The position numbers were made by a program, and so were the translations under genes. A stretch of DNA of 64,000 nt, taken from assembly GCA_037189845.1 (NCBI GenBank), contig JBBCIS010000004.1, forward strand, positions 124,001 to 188,000, written 5' to 3'. This stretch comes from JAMLHH01 sp037189845 (GTDB taxonomy: Bacteria; Bacteroidota; Bacteroidia; Chitinophagales; JADIYW01). The notes under the pieces were generated by a model. The model made no database searches and was not told where the DNA came from. It worked only from the letters and a program-made list of their open reading frames with translations. This document shows, one piece after another, positions 8,878-16,816 of the stretch; positions within the stretch are counted from its first letter, which is position 1, and every line of letters starts with the position of its first letter.

Positions 8878-9582
8878 CTACTCCACAATAAACTTATATC
8901 CTACACTTCGGATAGATATAAAGTGTACGGGATTTTTAGGGTCTACTTCAAAATGTTTTCTGAAGTTCAGGATAAAATTATCTATAGTTCTGGTGGATGG
9001 AAATACATCATATCCCCAAACAATTTTCAGGATGTCATTGCGGGAAACGACTTCATTTTTTCTTTCTATCAAAAGCTTTAAAAGGGCTACTTCTTTTTTC
9101 GTCAAATCCACATCGCCATTGACACCTTTAGCTCTGAATGTCACAAAATTGATTTCATTTCCTCCAAAAGAATAGGTCTGCAGGCTTTCTTTACCTTCAT
9201 CCGTCACTTTCAGACTTCTTTTGACCAGATTTTTAGACCGGAGTAAAAACTCTTCCAAATTAAAAGGTTTGGTCAGATAGTCGTCCGCTCCCTTTTTAAG
9301 GCCTTTAATTTTGTCTTCATAGCTGTCTTTAGCTGTCAAAAATAAGATAGGCGTATTGTCGTCACGAATCCGGATTGTTTCGCAGATTTCAAAACCGTCC
9401 ATATCCGGAAGCATCACATCCAGTACGATGAGATGAAAAACCTCCTCCTGCGTTCTTTTGATAGCATCAGGACCATTATCTACTGCAACTACCTCATAAC
9501 CTTCTAATTCGAGGTTGAGCTTGACTACATCACGGATGTTTTTTTCATCCTCTACCAGTAATATTCTTGAGTTTTGACTCAT
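8878..9582 (-). CDS. OmpR-family response regulator
   Basis: A 234-residue regulator. The receiver domain (1-120) has the acidic pair E11/D12, phospho-acceptor D55 in VLDVMLPDMDG, the T of FLTAKD and K of YLTKPF. The C-terminal winged helix (about 135-234) ends with STRTIDNFILNFRKHF and VGYKFI, the OmpR/PhoB recognition region. Its start overlaps the stop of the histidine kinase gene by 4 bases, so the pair is co-translated. It resembles RprY-type regulators of Bacteroidota; the regulon is unknown. Confidence 0.92.
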   Translation of the reverse strand: MSQNSRILLVEDEKNIRDVVKLNLELEGYEVVAVDNGPDAIKRTQEEVFHLIVLDVMLPDMDGFEICETIRIRDDNTPILFLTAKDSYEDKIKGLKKGADDYLTKPFNLEEFLLRSKNLVKRSLKVTDEGKESLQTYSFGGNEINFVTFRAKGVNGDVDLTKKEVALLKLLIERKNEVVSRNDILKIVWGYDVFPSTRTIDNFILNFRKHFEVDPKNPVHFISIRSVGYKFIVE

Positions 9583-10574
9583 ATCGCTCCAATATAAGGG
9601 ATTTCTACTCTGAAAATTTTACCTGTACCCTTTTTATCTATAATCCTGACATTTCCATGATGCATCGCAGCCACCTGCTGTACAATGAATAATCCCAGCC
9701 CTACTCCTGTAGTCGTGCGGGTATCTTCACTGCCCATTCTGTAAAAACGTTCAAAGATTTTCGTTTTTTCTTCATCAGGAATGGTTTTGCCCTCATCGCA
9801 TATCTTCAAAACCGCCATATCCTGCACTTTGTTCAGGTACAGGCCGATAGGCGTATTTTTCGGAGCATATTTTACAGCATTTTCCAACAGATTTAAGGCT
9901 AAAGATTTGAGCATCACCTCATCACCATTCACCCAGATACTTTCTTCCACTTCTGTATGCAATTCCACTGTAGGGTTTCGTTGCAAAAGTGCATCTGCGC
10001 ATTCTTCGATTAATTCAGAAAAATTTACTTCATCTTTCTGAATCTGCATATTCTGGTGTCCCATTCTGGAAGCGAGCAAAATTTTTTCTACCAGATCATT
10101 GAGCCGTATAACATCTGCTTCAGTATTCTGTAACAAGAGCTTTTGCTGTTCAGAAGATAACTGTCTGGTATTAAGCGTCTGCAAATTCAGCTTTGCACTT
10201 GCCAGCGGAGATTTCAGCTCATGAGTAATAGAAAGCAAAAAATTCCTTTCTCTTCCTGCTACTCCTACCTCTTTTCTGACCGTACTTCTGAGTCTGTATA
10301 TTCCGAATACCATTAAAATCAAAAAAGTAGCACCTTCTCCTACTATCATCCATCGCTGACGCTCTCTTTCATCCATCAGTCGTTCATACTCTTGTATGTA
10401 GAGTGCGCTGTCTTCCTGCTGGTATCTATAATAAAGCTGCTGTACCTTTTCACGGTATAATTCATTGTCTTTTCTGAACATCATCGTCCACCACCAGAAG
10501 AAGACTGCCAGCATATAAGTTGCCAGAAAATAAAAGATAATATCTCTGCGACGAGTCAAAAATTTATTGGGCAT
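9579..10574 (-). CDS. membrane sensor histidine kinase
   Basis: A 331-residue kinase. Two membrane segments (about 12-32 and 76-95) flank only ~45 periplasmic residues, so there is no large sensor domain. HisKA follows with phospho-accepting H118 in SITHELKSPLA. The ATPase domain has the N box LNLLENAVKYAP, a D-box (CDEGKTIPDE) and the G2 box TTGVGLGLFIV. It is the first gene of a two-gene operon with the response regulator. The small periplasmic loop suggests it senses through the membrane or a partner. Confidence 0.92.
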   Translation of the reverse strand: MPNKFLTRRRDIIFYFLATYMLAVFFWWWTMMFRKDNELYREKVQQLYYRYQQEDSALYIQEYERLMDERERQRWMIVGEGATFLILMVFGIYRLRSTVRKEVGVAGRERNFLLSITHELKSPLASAKLNLQTLNTRQLSSEQQKLLLQNTEADVIRLNDLVEKILLASRMGHQNMQIQKDEVNFSELIEECADALLQRNPTVELHTEVEESIWVNGDEVMLKSLALNLLENAVKYAPKNTPIGLYLNKVQDMAVLKICDEGKTIPDEEKTKIFERFYRMGSEDTRTTTGVGLGLFIVQQVAAMHHGNVRIIDKKGTGKIFRVEIPYIGAI

Positions 10575-10771
10575 GAATGATAGTATACAGTTGTAAAAAT
10601 ACTTTTTTACGATGATTTTTTCAGTCCGCTGTCAACAGTTCTCAGCCCTCAGTTTTGGCTGATTTTGGATGCGTCAGCAAAACTTTAAACTTTGAACCTA
10701 AAACCTTAAACACAAAAAATCATTCCTCTAAAAACTGAATCTTTAGTATCTTAACAAAAATTCCATTCAGG
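10575..10771. repeat. spacer with degenerate short-word repeats
   Basis: Divergent spacer between the kinase gene and the next gene. At 10621-10660 it reads CCGCTGTCAACAGTTCTCAG and similar, and at 10678-10714 AACTTTAAACTTTGAACC plus CCTTAAAC. The same two word families recur in other spacers of this window (14083-14157, 18788-18826, 19885-19925, 33890-33938, 36160-36290). No function is known to me. Confidence 0.45.
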
Positions 10772-12352
10772 ATGTCCAAAATACTACTGATTATATTTTC
10801 ACTGATTCCCCTCCATGTTTTTGCTACAGATTTTGATATTAAGACTGGTTCTCCTTCCAAAATAAAATATCAGAATACTTTTCCGATCAACCTCATTCAT
10901 GCTGATGATAACCACATCATCTTCAATAAAGGCAATGAATCAGGATTGACAAAAGAAATTGAAATTTTCAATAAAGACTTCAGATCCCTCAAAAAAATCG
11001 CCCTCAAAACAAAATCTAATGACCGCGCTGATTACTTCCTTTGGACTGGTGAACAGCTAATAGTCTTGTGGGAAAAAAAGATAAAAAATAACCGTTCACT
11101 GGCATTTCAACTAATTGGTATCAACGGAAGAACTTCTTCTAAATCAAATCTTGGTGTTTTAGAAAAATGTTTTTCACCATATCTAAGAGATCATCAGGTA
11201 AGTACGATCAGCAGTCCGGATCAAGAATATTTTGCATTCATCATTAAAGATGTTTATGCAAAAAGTTATTCAGGAAAAAATGCTGATTATAATGAATTTA
11301 TAGCCGTATTTGATAAAAAAGGTAAACTTCTGGAAAAACAGAAAAATGTCCTGAATGAATTCAGTAAAACAGATGGATTTTATTTCCTAACTAATAATGG
11401 GGAACTTATCAAACTAACCAGTAACAGTTCTAAAAATGAATTACTCGTCACAAAAAAAAATCTTTTAGAAAAGAAAAACGAAAACTTCAAGATTTCTTTG
11501 GACTTACCAAAACCAGTAAAACCAATCACTTACAGTATTATTTTCAACAACTCCAGCAACACGTTCGACTACATTGCAACAACTAAAAGTCACGATAGCA
11601 TCATAGGACAAAATGGGTTATTTGTTGCCAAATTTGACTTAAATGACCAAATAGAAAAAAGTAATTGGTACTATCCATTTAGCGATACATTACTAATTCA
11701 GTATAAAAAAGCTTCCAATTTTTCAGAAGGCAATACACTTTTCAAAGATTTATCACTCAGCAATGATTTTAAAATCAGAAAAATAGTTCCCAAAAATGAA
11801 GGCGGTTTTTATATCATCCAGGAATATTACAACAGTTTCAAGCCGGACTTTTTAAGAGATCAACTAAAAAAAGAATATACAACCCAAAATGAAAATCGAT
11901 TCAATACAGATTACAGATTGAATACTTCCTACAACACGCTGGATTTGATTGTCACAAATGTCAGTAAAACCGGAAAAATAGAGTGGGTAAAAAGAGTTGC
12001 AAAAAATCAACAAGGATTAGGTTATCAGTATGGTTCATTTGATGCTTTCAGTAGTAATGACGATTTATACATTTTATACAATAAGGAAAAGACAGAAAAA
12101 TCTTTTGTAAAAACAATGGATCGTGATCATGTATTGGTGAACAATATAGTCCCACTAGGAAGAAAATTAACTTCTGGAGGAGAAGCTTCATTTTTTGATC
12201 TCAGTAGAAAATTAGAAGACAAAATGATCTTTTATCCATTATTTTCCACTTCTTCAAATACTTCATCAGTTGATTTCATTTCTTTCATACAACAAAACAC
12301 TAGTGCAACTCCTTGTGACGGAAAATTAATTAGAATACGGGTAAAAGAATAG
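10772..12352 (+). CDS. secreted protein of unknown function, paralogue 1
   Basis: A 526-residue protein with a cleavable signal peptide (MSKILLIIFSLIPLHVFA). I do not recognise a family. The body is rich in alternating beta-strand patterns with repeated D/N turns, as in beta-propeller or beta-sandwich secreted proteins. It shares blocks with the next gene in the same order: DRADYFLWTGE and LWEKKIKNN in the first quarter, GKIEWVKRVAKN near the C-terminus, and a final LIRIRVKE. The two genes are a tandem duplication. ATG 10772 is preceded by an AT-rich leader. The function is unknown. Confidence 0.8.
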   Translation: MSKILLIIFSLIPLHVFATDFDIKTGSPSKIKYQNTFPINLIHADDNHIIFNKGNESGLTKEIEIFNKDFRSLKKIALKTKSNDRADYFLWTGEQLIVLWEKKIKNNRSLAFQLIGINGRTSSKSNLGVLEKCFSPYLRDHQVSTISSPDQEYFAFIIKDVYAKSYSGKNADYNEFIAVFDKKGKLLEKQKNVLNEFSKTDGFYFLTNNGELIKLTSNSSKNELLVTKKNLLEKKNENFKISLDLPKPVKPITYSIIFNNSSNTFDYIATTKSHDSIIGQNGLFVAKFDLNDQIEKSNWYYPFSDTLLIQYKKASNFSEGNTLFKDLSLSNDFKIRKIVPKNEGGFYIIQEYYNSFKPDFLRDQLKKEYTTQNENRFNTDYRLNTSYNTLDLIVTNVSKTGKIEWVKRVAKNQQGLGYQYGSFDAFSSNDDLYILYNKEKTEKSFVKTMDRDHVLVNNIVPLGRKLTSGGEASFFDLSRKLEDKMIFYPLFSTSSNTSSVDFISFIQQNTSATPCDGKLIRIRVKE

Positions 12353-12361
12353 TCTTCCAAT

Positions 12362-12391
12362 AATCTATGTTTAAAAACTCAAACATAGATT
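12362..12391 (+). terminator. intercistronic hairpin
   Basis: A perfect 11-base stem (AATCTATGTTT / AAACATAGATT) with an 8-base loop lies 10 bases after the stop of the first paralogue. It lacks a strong T-run, so it may attenuate or protect the message rather than fully terminate. Confidence 0.5.
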
Positions 12392-12446
12392 TATGTGTAT
12401 TTATGTGTTTTATCAAAAATCAATATATTTACTATAAACAGTACAT

Positions 12447-13964
12447 ATGAAAAAATGGTTGTTATTATTTCAAACATTTATAGCACTCAATCTATCTGCT
12501 ACAGAATTTGAAATCAAAGAGAGCAAAGAAATCAAACCTGATAAAGAATCTGTTCCTATAAGGCTCATTCATTATGATGAAAATCTGTTTATATATACAA
12601 AAGGCACTGCAGAATACAATACATTAAAATCGGTAGATTTTTTAGACAAAGATCTCAAACCAATAAAAAGTATACCAATAGATACTAAACTCACGGACAG
12701 AGCAGACTATATGTTGTGGACAGGTGAAAGACTTGTTCTTTTCTGGGAGAAAAGAGTTAAAAATCATAGAGAAATTTCCATTCAGACTATTGACAGAAAA
12801 GGAATTACATCTCCCCGTAAAGTTTTGGACTTACTGGAAAACTCATATTCAATTATGATGAAGGCACATTCAGTTTATAAACTTAGTAGCGAAAATAAAA
12901 AATACCATGCGATTGTTCTACATAACTCTTGGAATAGAGGTCTAAATTCAGAAAAGGATAGACACTACTTATTTACAATTATTTTTAATAATGAAGGGGA
13001 AATTATCTACCAGAAGCGAATCAACACAGAGGGACAATCTCCTGAGTTTGGCATGATGGAAATATCTAATGAGGGTGAATTAATGAATTTCTTCCTAAGT
13101 CAAAAAGAATTAAAAGTTTCCAAATTTAATTTTATTACAAATCAGACAGACACTACAATTTTACCCTTTGCATTACCTGTTAATATTAAAAAGACAGGTG
13201 GAGTTATGAAAACCTATTTTGACCTTGAAAATCAAACTATTGATTTCTTTGGAAGAGGATATAAAGATGGAGAAAAGGGATTTTCCGGAGAATTCTTTTT
13301 TAGATATGATAAAAAAAATAATAAAATAATAGACACAAAATATTATTCGTATGACAAAGATTTTATTGAACCATATAAAAAGTCAAAAGAAAACCTCTCA
13401 GGGAGTTTAGTATTTAACGATGGTACTTTTTCATTAAAAATGGTAAATAGAAAACTCTTAAAAAGACCAGAAGGTGGATATTATCTTATAAAGGAATTTC
13501 ATTCAGATGATATAGGTCTAAAAACAAATAGTGTAGTAGATTATATACTGGATTTTCTGATTACTGCCTATGATGCCGATGGAAAAGTAGAATGGGTAAA
13601 AAGAGTGCCTAAGAGCCAAGCTGTATTTCATACAGAATTTGGTTTTTTTAATTCATTTCTGGACAAAGATGACTTGTATTTAGTATACAACGAATCTACT
13701 ACGAACATGAATAAAGATTTAAATGACAATTTTGAAAGTACTAATCTGATTTTGGGCGAAATAAAACCCATAATAAGAAAAATTGATTCAAAAGGAAATG
13801 TTGAAACTTATGATGTTTCAGAACATTTCAAATCAAAATTCACATTTTCTCCTCTATTTTCATATAATTTAAACAGTCCTTATAACGGAATTGCTACAAT
13901 AGCTAAAAAGAAATCAAGAACCCCACTTACTGAATATAATCTTATAAGAATTCGAGTCAAATAA
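12447..13964 (+). CDS. secreted protein of unknown function, paralogue 2
   Basis: A 505-residue paralogue of the preceding gene, with signal peptide MKKWLLLFQTFIALNLSA. Shared blocks include DRADYMLWTGERLVLFWEKR at about residues 90-109, RRPEGGYYLIKEF-like sequence in the middle, and GKVEWVKRVPKSQ. The paralogues align over the full length but are strongly diverged, so the duplication is old. Followed directly by a strong terminator. No enzymatic motif is visible. Likely exported to periplasm or surface. Confidence 0.8.
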   Translation: MKKWLLLFQTFIALNLSATEFEIKESKEIKPDKESVPIRLIHYDENLFIYTKGTAEYNTLKSVDFLDKDLKPIKSIPIDTKLTDRADYMLWTGERLVLFWEKRVKNHREISIQTIDRKGITSPRKVLDLLENSYSIMMKAHSVYKLSSENKKYHAIVLHNSWNRGLNSEKDRHYLFTIIFNNEGEIIYQKRINTEGQSPEFGMMEISNEGELMNFFLSQKELKVSKFNFITNQTDTTILPFALPVNIKKTGGVMKTYFDLENQTIDFFGRGYKDGEKGFSGEFFFRYDKKNNKIIDTKYYSYDKDFIEPYKKSKENLSGSLVFNDGTFSLKMVNRKLLKRPEGGYYLIKEFHSDDIGLKTNSVVDYILDFLITAYDADGKVEWVKRVPKSQAVFHTEFGFFNSFLDKDDLYLVYNESTTNMNKDLNDNFESTNLILGEIKPIIRKIDSKGNVETYDVSEHFKSKFTFSPLFSYNLNSPYNGIATIAKKKSRTPLTEYNLIRIRVK

Positions 13965-13980
13965 TCATCTGAATTACCTA

Positions 13981-14007
13981 AGCCACTCCCAACGAGTGGC
14001 TTTTTTA
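13981..14007 (+). terminator. rho-independent terminator
   Basis: Stem AGCCACTC / GAGTGGCT with a CCAAC loop, then six T. It ends the transcription unit of the secreted paralogues. Confidence 0.85.
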
Positions 14008-14017
14008 TTTTCATTTA

Positions 14018-14067
14018 AAATATTTTCCCAAACGTTTGGTCAACAACTTCTATTTTCATTAAATTAG
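14018..14067 (+). promoter_or_regulatory. promoter with operator 1 of an acyl-CoA catabolism regulon
   Basis: TATTTTCCCAAACGTTTG, here part of a perfect 12-base palindrome CCAAACGTTTGG (14028-14039), is followed 21 bases after its last TTTG by TAAATTAG (14060-14067), close to the TAnnTTTG -7 element. The same operator and the same 21-base spacing occur at 23563-23613 and 26358-26408. The operator overlaps the -33 TTTG, which suggests repression by a dimeric regulator (TetR or LacI type). No such regulator is in the window. Confidence 0.75.
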
Positions 14068-14082
14068 TATTAACCATTCGTC

Positions 14083-14157
14083 AACTGTCAATAATCGTAT
14101 TTACGTTGCTATCAGAAAATACGGCGGACAGTCTACTATGGACAGTGGACTAAAAAA
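14083..14157. repeat. degenerate GTCaactGTC-type repeat
   Basis: Reads GTCAACTGTC, later GGCGGACAGTC and TATGGACAGTGGACT. The words are self-similar and recur in other spacers of the window. It sits in the leader of the carboxylase operon. Confidence 0.4.
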
Positions 14158-14173
14158 ACTTTAAACTAAAATA

Positions 14174-15775
14174 ATGGCAACCATATCTTCTAAAATCAAT
14201 CCCAACAGTAATTCCTACAAGGAGAACTACCAGAAAATGTTGGCCAAGCTGGAAGAGCTGAATAAAAATCTCAAAAAATCTCACTTTCAAGGACAGGAAA
14301 AGCACATAGAAAGAGCTAAATCCAAAGGCAAGCAGACCGCCCGTGAAAGGATAGAAATGCTCATAGATCAGGATACGCCCTTTTTAGAGCTGATGCCGTT
14401 GGCTGGGTTAGGAGTTCAAGGAGGTTTCGGTCCATCAGGTTCATTGGTAGCAGGAATAGGTTTCGTTTCCGGAAAGATGTGCCTTATCACCTCCAATGTA
14501 GGAACTAATAAAGGAGGTGCGATTGACATTGCTACTTTGCAAAAAGCTATCAGGCTGAATGAAATCGCTTTAGAAAACAGATTGCCATCTATCAATCTGG
14601 TAGAATCTGCCGGAGCCAATCTTCCCGATCAGGCTAAAATTTTCAACGTCGGTGGGAATAATTTTAAAGATATCACCCGCCGTTCCAAAGCAGGCATACC
14701 GACCATATCTGTAGTTTTCGGTAATTCAACTGCCGGAGGAGCTTATATCCCGGGTATGTCAGACTATACTATTTTTGTCAAAAACAACGCAAAAGTTTTT
14801 CTTGCAGGGCCTCCTTTGGTAAAAATGGCTACCAACGAAATTGTAGATGATGAATCTTTGGGTGGTGCTGATATGCACTCCAAAATTTCCGGTGTTTCAG
14901 ATTATCTCGCACAGGACGAAATGGACGGATTGCGCATCGCCAGAGAACTTATCGAAAACTTAGCCATTCCGACCTCTACTACCGTTTCTCCCAAACCAGC
15001 CAAAGCTCCTCTCTATCCTGCTGATGAACTTTTAGGTATTATTTCAGCAGATGTAAAAATTCCTTTCGACAGTAGAGAAGTGATTGCCCGTATTGTGGAC
15101 GGTTCAGAATTTCACGAGTTCAAAAAAGACTGGGGTTCAACATTGGTGTGTGGATTCGCTCACATACACGGATTTCCTGTAGCTATCATTTCCAACAACG
15201 GCGTACTATTCAATGACTCCAGCAACAAAGGTGCGCATTTCATACAGTTGTGCAACATGAACAACACTCCTATCCTTTTCCTGCAAAACATCACAGGATT
15301 CATGGTGGGTAAACAATACGAACAATCCGGTATCATCAAAGACGGAGCAAAAATGGTCAACGCAGTTTCCAACAGCGAAGTGCCGATGTTTACCATCATG
15401 ATGGGAGCTTCCTACGGAGCAGGCAACTACGCTATGTGTGGACGTGCATACAACCCGAGATTTATTTTCACTTATCCCAACAGCATGATTGCCGTCATGG
15501 GGGCAGAACAGCTGGCTGGAGTCATGGAAATGGTTGCCCGTGAAGGTGCGCTCAAATCCGGCGCACAATACGACGAAGCTCAGGCAGCACAGATGAAAGA
15601 ATACATGAAAGGTGAAATCGAAAAGCAATCCAATGCATTTTACGCTACCGGACAGATGTGGGATGACGGCATCATAGACCCGAGAGATACCCGCAACGTC
15701 ATGGGATTGGTTTTAACACTTACCTACTTACAGGAAGTCAAAGGAACAAATGCGTGGGGAGTTTATAGGATGTAA
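14174..15775 (+). CDS. acyl-CoA carboxylase, carboxyltransferase (beta) subunit; probably methylcrotonyl-CoA carboxylase
   Basis: A 533-residue carboxyltransferase. The crotonase-like N-half carries TARERIEMLID, the oxyanion region ESAGANLPDQ, and TAGGAYIPGMSDY. The C-half has LFLQNITGFMVGKQYE and MMGASYGAGNYAMCGRAY. These match MccB/LiuB-type subunits, which transfer carboxyl from biotin to 3-methylcrotonyl-CoA (leucine breakdown) or geranyl-CoA (acyclic terpenes). It heads an operon with the alpha subunit (16817), an enoyl-CoA hydratase and AtuA-like proteins, which supports leucine/isoprenoid catabolism. Substrate cannot be fixed from sequence: LiuB versus AtuC remains open. Confidence 0.88.
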   Translation: MATISSKINPNSNSYKENYQKMLAKLEELNKNLKKSHFQGQEKHIERAKSKGKQTARERIEMLIDQDTPFLELMPLAGLGVQGGFGPSGSLVAGIGFVSGKMCLITSNVGTNKGGAIDIATLQKAIRLNEIALENRLPSINLVESAGANLPDQAKIFNVGGNNFKDITRRSKAGIPTISVVFGNSTAGGAYIPGMSDYTIFVKNNAKVFLAGPPLVKMATNEIVDDESLGGADMHSKISGVSDYLAQDEMDGLRIARELIENLAIPTSTTVSPKPAKAPLYPADELLGIISADVKIPFDSREVIARIVDGSEFHEFKKDWGSTLVCGFAHIHGFPVAIISNNGVLFNDSSNKGAHFIQLCNMNNTPILFLQNITGFMVGKQYEQSGIIKDGAKMVNAVSNSEVPMFTIMMGASYGAGNYAMCGRAYNPRFIFTYPNSMIAVMGAEQLAGVMEMVAREGALKSGAQYDEAQAAQMKEYMKGEIEKQSNAFYATGQMWDDGIIDPRDTRNVMGLVLTLTYLQEVKGTNAWGVYRM

Positions 15776-15806
15776 ATTTTTAGACAAGAGACCTTAGACA
15801 AAAGAC

Positions 15807-16481
15807 ATGAGATTACTATATCTAAAAATATTATTGTTCGCCATAACAACTATTTCAATTCTGATAAGCTGTAACGGAAAATCAGAAAAAAAATCAAAAA
15901 AAAAATCAGAACGGTTTGAGTTAGTCCCCGAACCAGACAAAGCATTGAGATTAGAATATGAAGCTATTGAACGCCTAAAAAAATCAGGCTGCAAATTTTC
16001 AGAGCCAGACACTTCGCTTAGTGGAATTATTTTGAGAGATACAGAAAGTACGACAAAAATTATCGGTAAGGACAACAAGACGGACAATAACGGTCAGTAT
16101 CATTTTTATTCAGGAAACGGAAAGGAAATACTGACCCTGACACAGCATCCGGGTGACGGAAAAAATCAAATCTCAATTATCAAGGTTGAACTTCCCGACA
16201 AAACAGATCACAATTACACAAAGTTAGATTTCGACGCATTTAAAACAGAAAAAGAAATACAATTGGGATGGACCAAACAACAAGTCATTGACAGGCTCGG
16301 TAATTGTTGCATGCACCTCGACTACACTGAGAATCACACAGAGCTTCGTTACAGCATAGTTTCTCCCAACGACAGTAGAACAAATTTTTTAGCAAAAAAT
16401 AATATGCCTGTCTATTATGCGAGCTACGAATTTTGGAAAGGCAAACTTGTAAATTTTGAATTTGGCTTTGAATACCCATAA
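15807..16481 (+). CDS. lipoprotein of unknown function
   Basis: A 224-residue protein with a lipoprotein signal (MRLLYLKILLFAITTISILISC, lipobox ISC at C22). A Lys/Ser-rich linker follows. The C-terminal half has TEKEIQLGWTKQQVIDRLG, reminiscent of SmpA/OmlA-like or DUF-type lipoprotein repeats in which a helix is followed by G. I cannot name a family. It lies 31 bases after the carboxylase beta gene, on the same strand, but nothing ties it to acyl-CoA metabolism; it looks like cargo in the operon. Confidence 0.7.
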   Translation: MRLLYLKILLFAITTISILISCNGKSEKKSKKKSERFELVPEPDKALRLEYEAIERLKKSGCKFSEPDTSLSGIILRDTESTTKIIGKDNKTDNNGQYHFYSGNGKEILTLTQHPGDGKNQISIIKVELPDKTDHNYTKLDFDAFKTEKEIQLGWTKQQVIDRLGNCCMHLDYTENHTELRYSIVSPNDSRTNFLAKNNMPVYYASYEFWKGKLVNFEFGFEYP

Positions 16482-16507
16482 ATTATCATTACAAAGCTTA
16501 CATCTAT

Positions 16508-16676
16508 ATGAAAAAAGAAAATACAATAAAGATACTTGAGCAAAAGCAAGTTCGTTCCCATTGGGATGAAGAAAAGTACAGGTTAATACTCTGCTTAAAG
16601 AAACAAAAGAACTTACTGCTATTTTCTCTGCTATTTCCATCAAACTCAAAAATAAAGAAGCTAGTAAATAATAAAC
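16508..16676 (+). pseudogene. remnant of small mobile-type genes
   Basis: The first 23 codons (MKKENTIKILEQKQVRSHWDEEK in parts) resemble the start of BRO-N/RhuM-like proteins (IKIFEQKQVRSHWDEE). The frame then loses similarity. In a neighbouring frame from about 16580 there is LLKETKELTAIFSA, a pattern seen at the C-terminus of four-helix-bundle (S23) proteins, ending in a stop near 16676. The two halves appear to be joined fragments of two decayed genes. The 77-codon open frame across it is therefore unlikely to be a working gene. Confidence 0.35.
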
Positions 16677-16790
16677 TTCAATTCGTACTTAAATCGTGCT
16701 TCAGCCATTTCGTACTTCGTAAATCGAACTTTGCATTTTGAATTGTGCGCCAGCTATTTCTTCTAACTTCGTACTTAACTCAAACCATCA
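16677..16790. repeat. degenerate TCGTACTT/CGTAAATCGAAC repeat
   Basis: Contains AATTCGTACTTAAATCGTG, then TTTCGTACTTCGTAAATCG and CTTCGTACTTAAC. A related stretch, CCCTCGTAAATCGAACTTC followed by TTTTGCGTTAGCC, lies at 34220-34266. It is an intergenic short-word repeat with no known role. Confidence 0.45.
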
Positions 16791-16816
16791 TAACTACAAC
16801 ATATAATTAAACTAAC

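Noticed and set aside
13981..14039. Reading the terminator and the CCAAACGTTTGG palindrome as one regulatory RNA structure
   Set aside because: The hairpin and T-run form a complete terminator alone, and the palindrome recurs at two other promoters without that hairpin.
15206..15628. 140-codon antisense open frame in the carboxylase beta gene
   Set aside because: Shadow of a strongly conserved coding gene; Cys/His-rich translation with no family.
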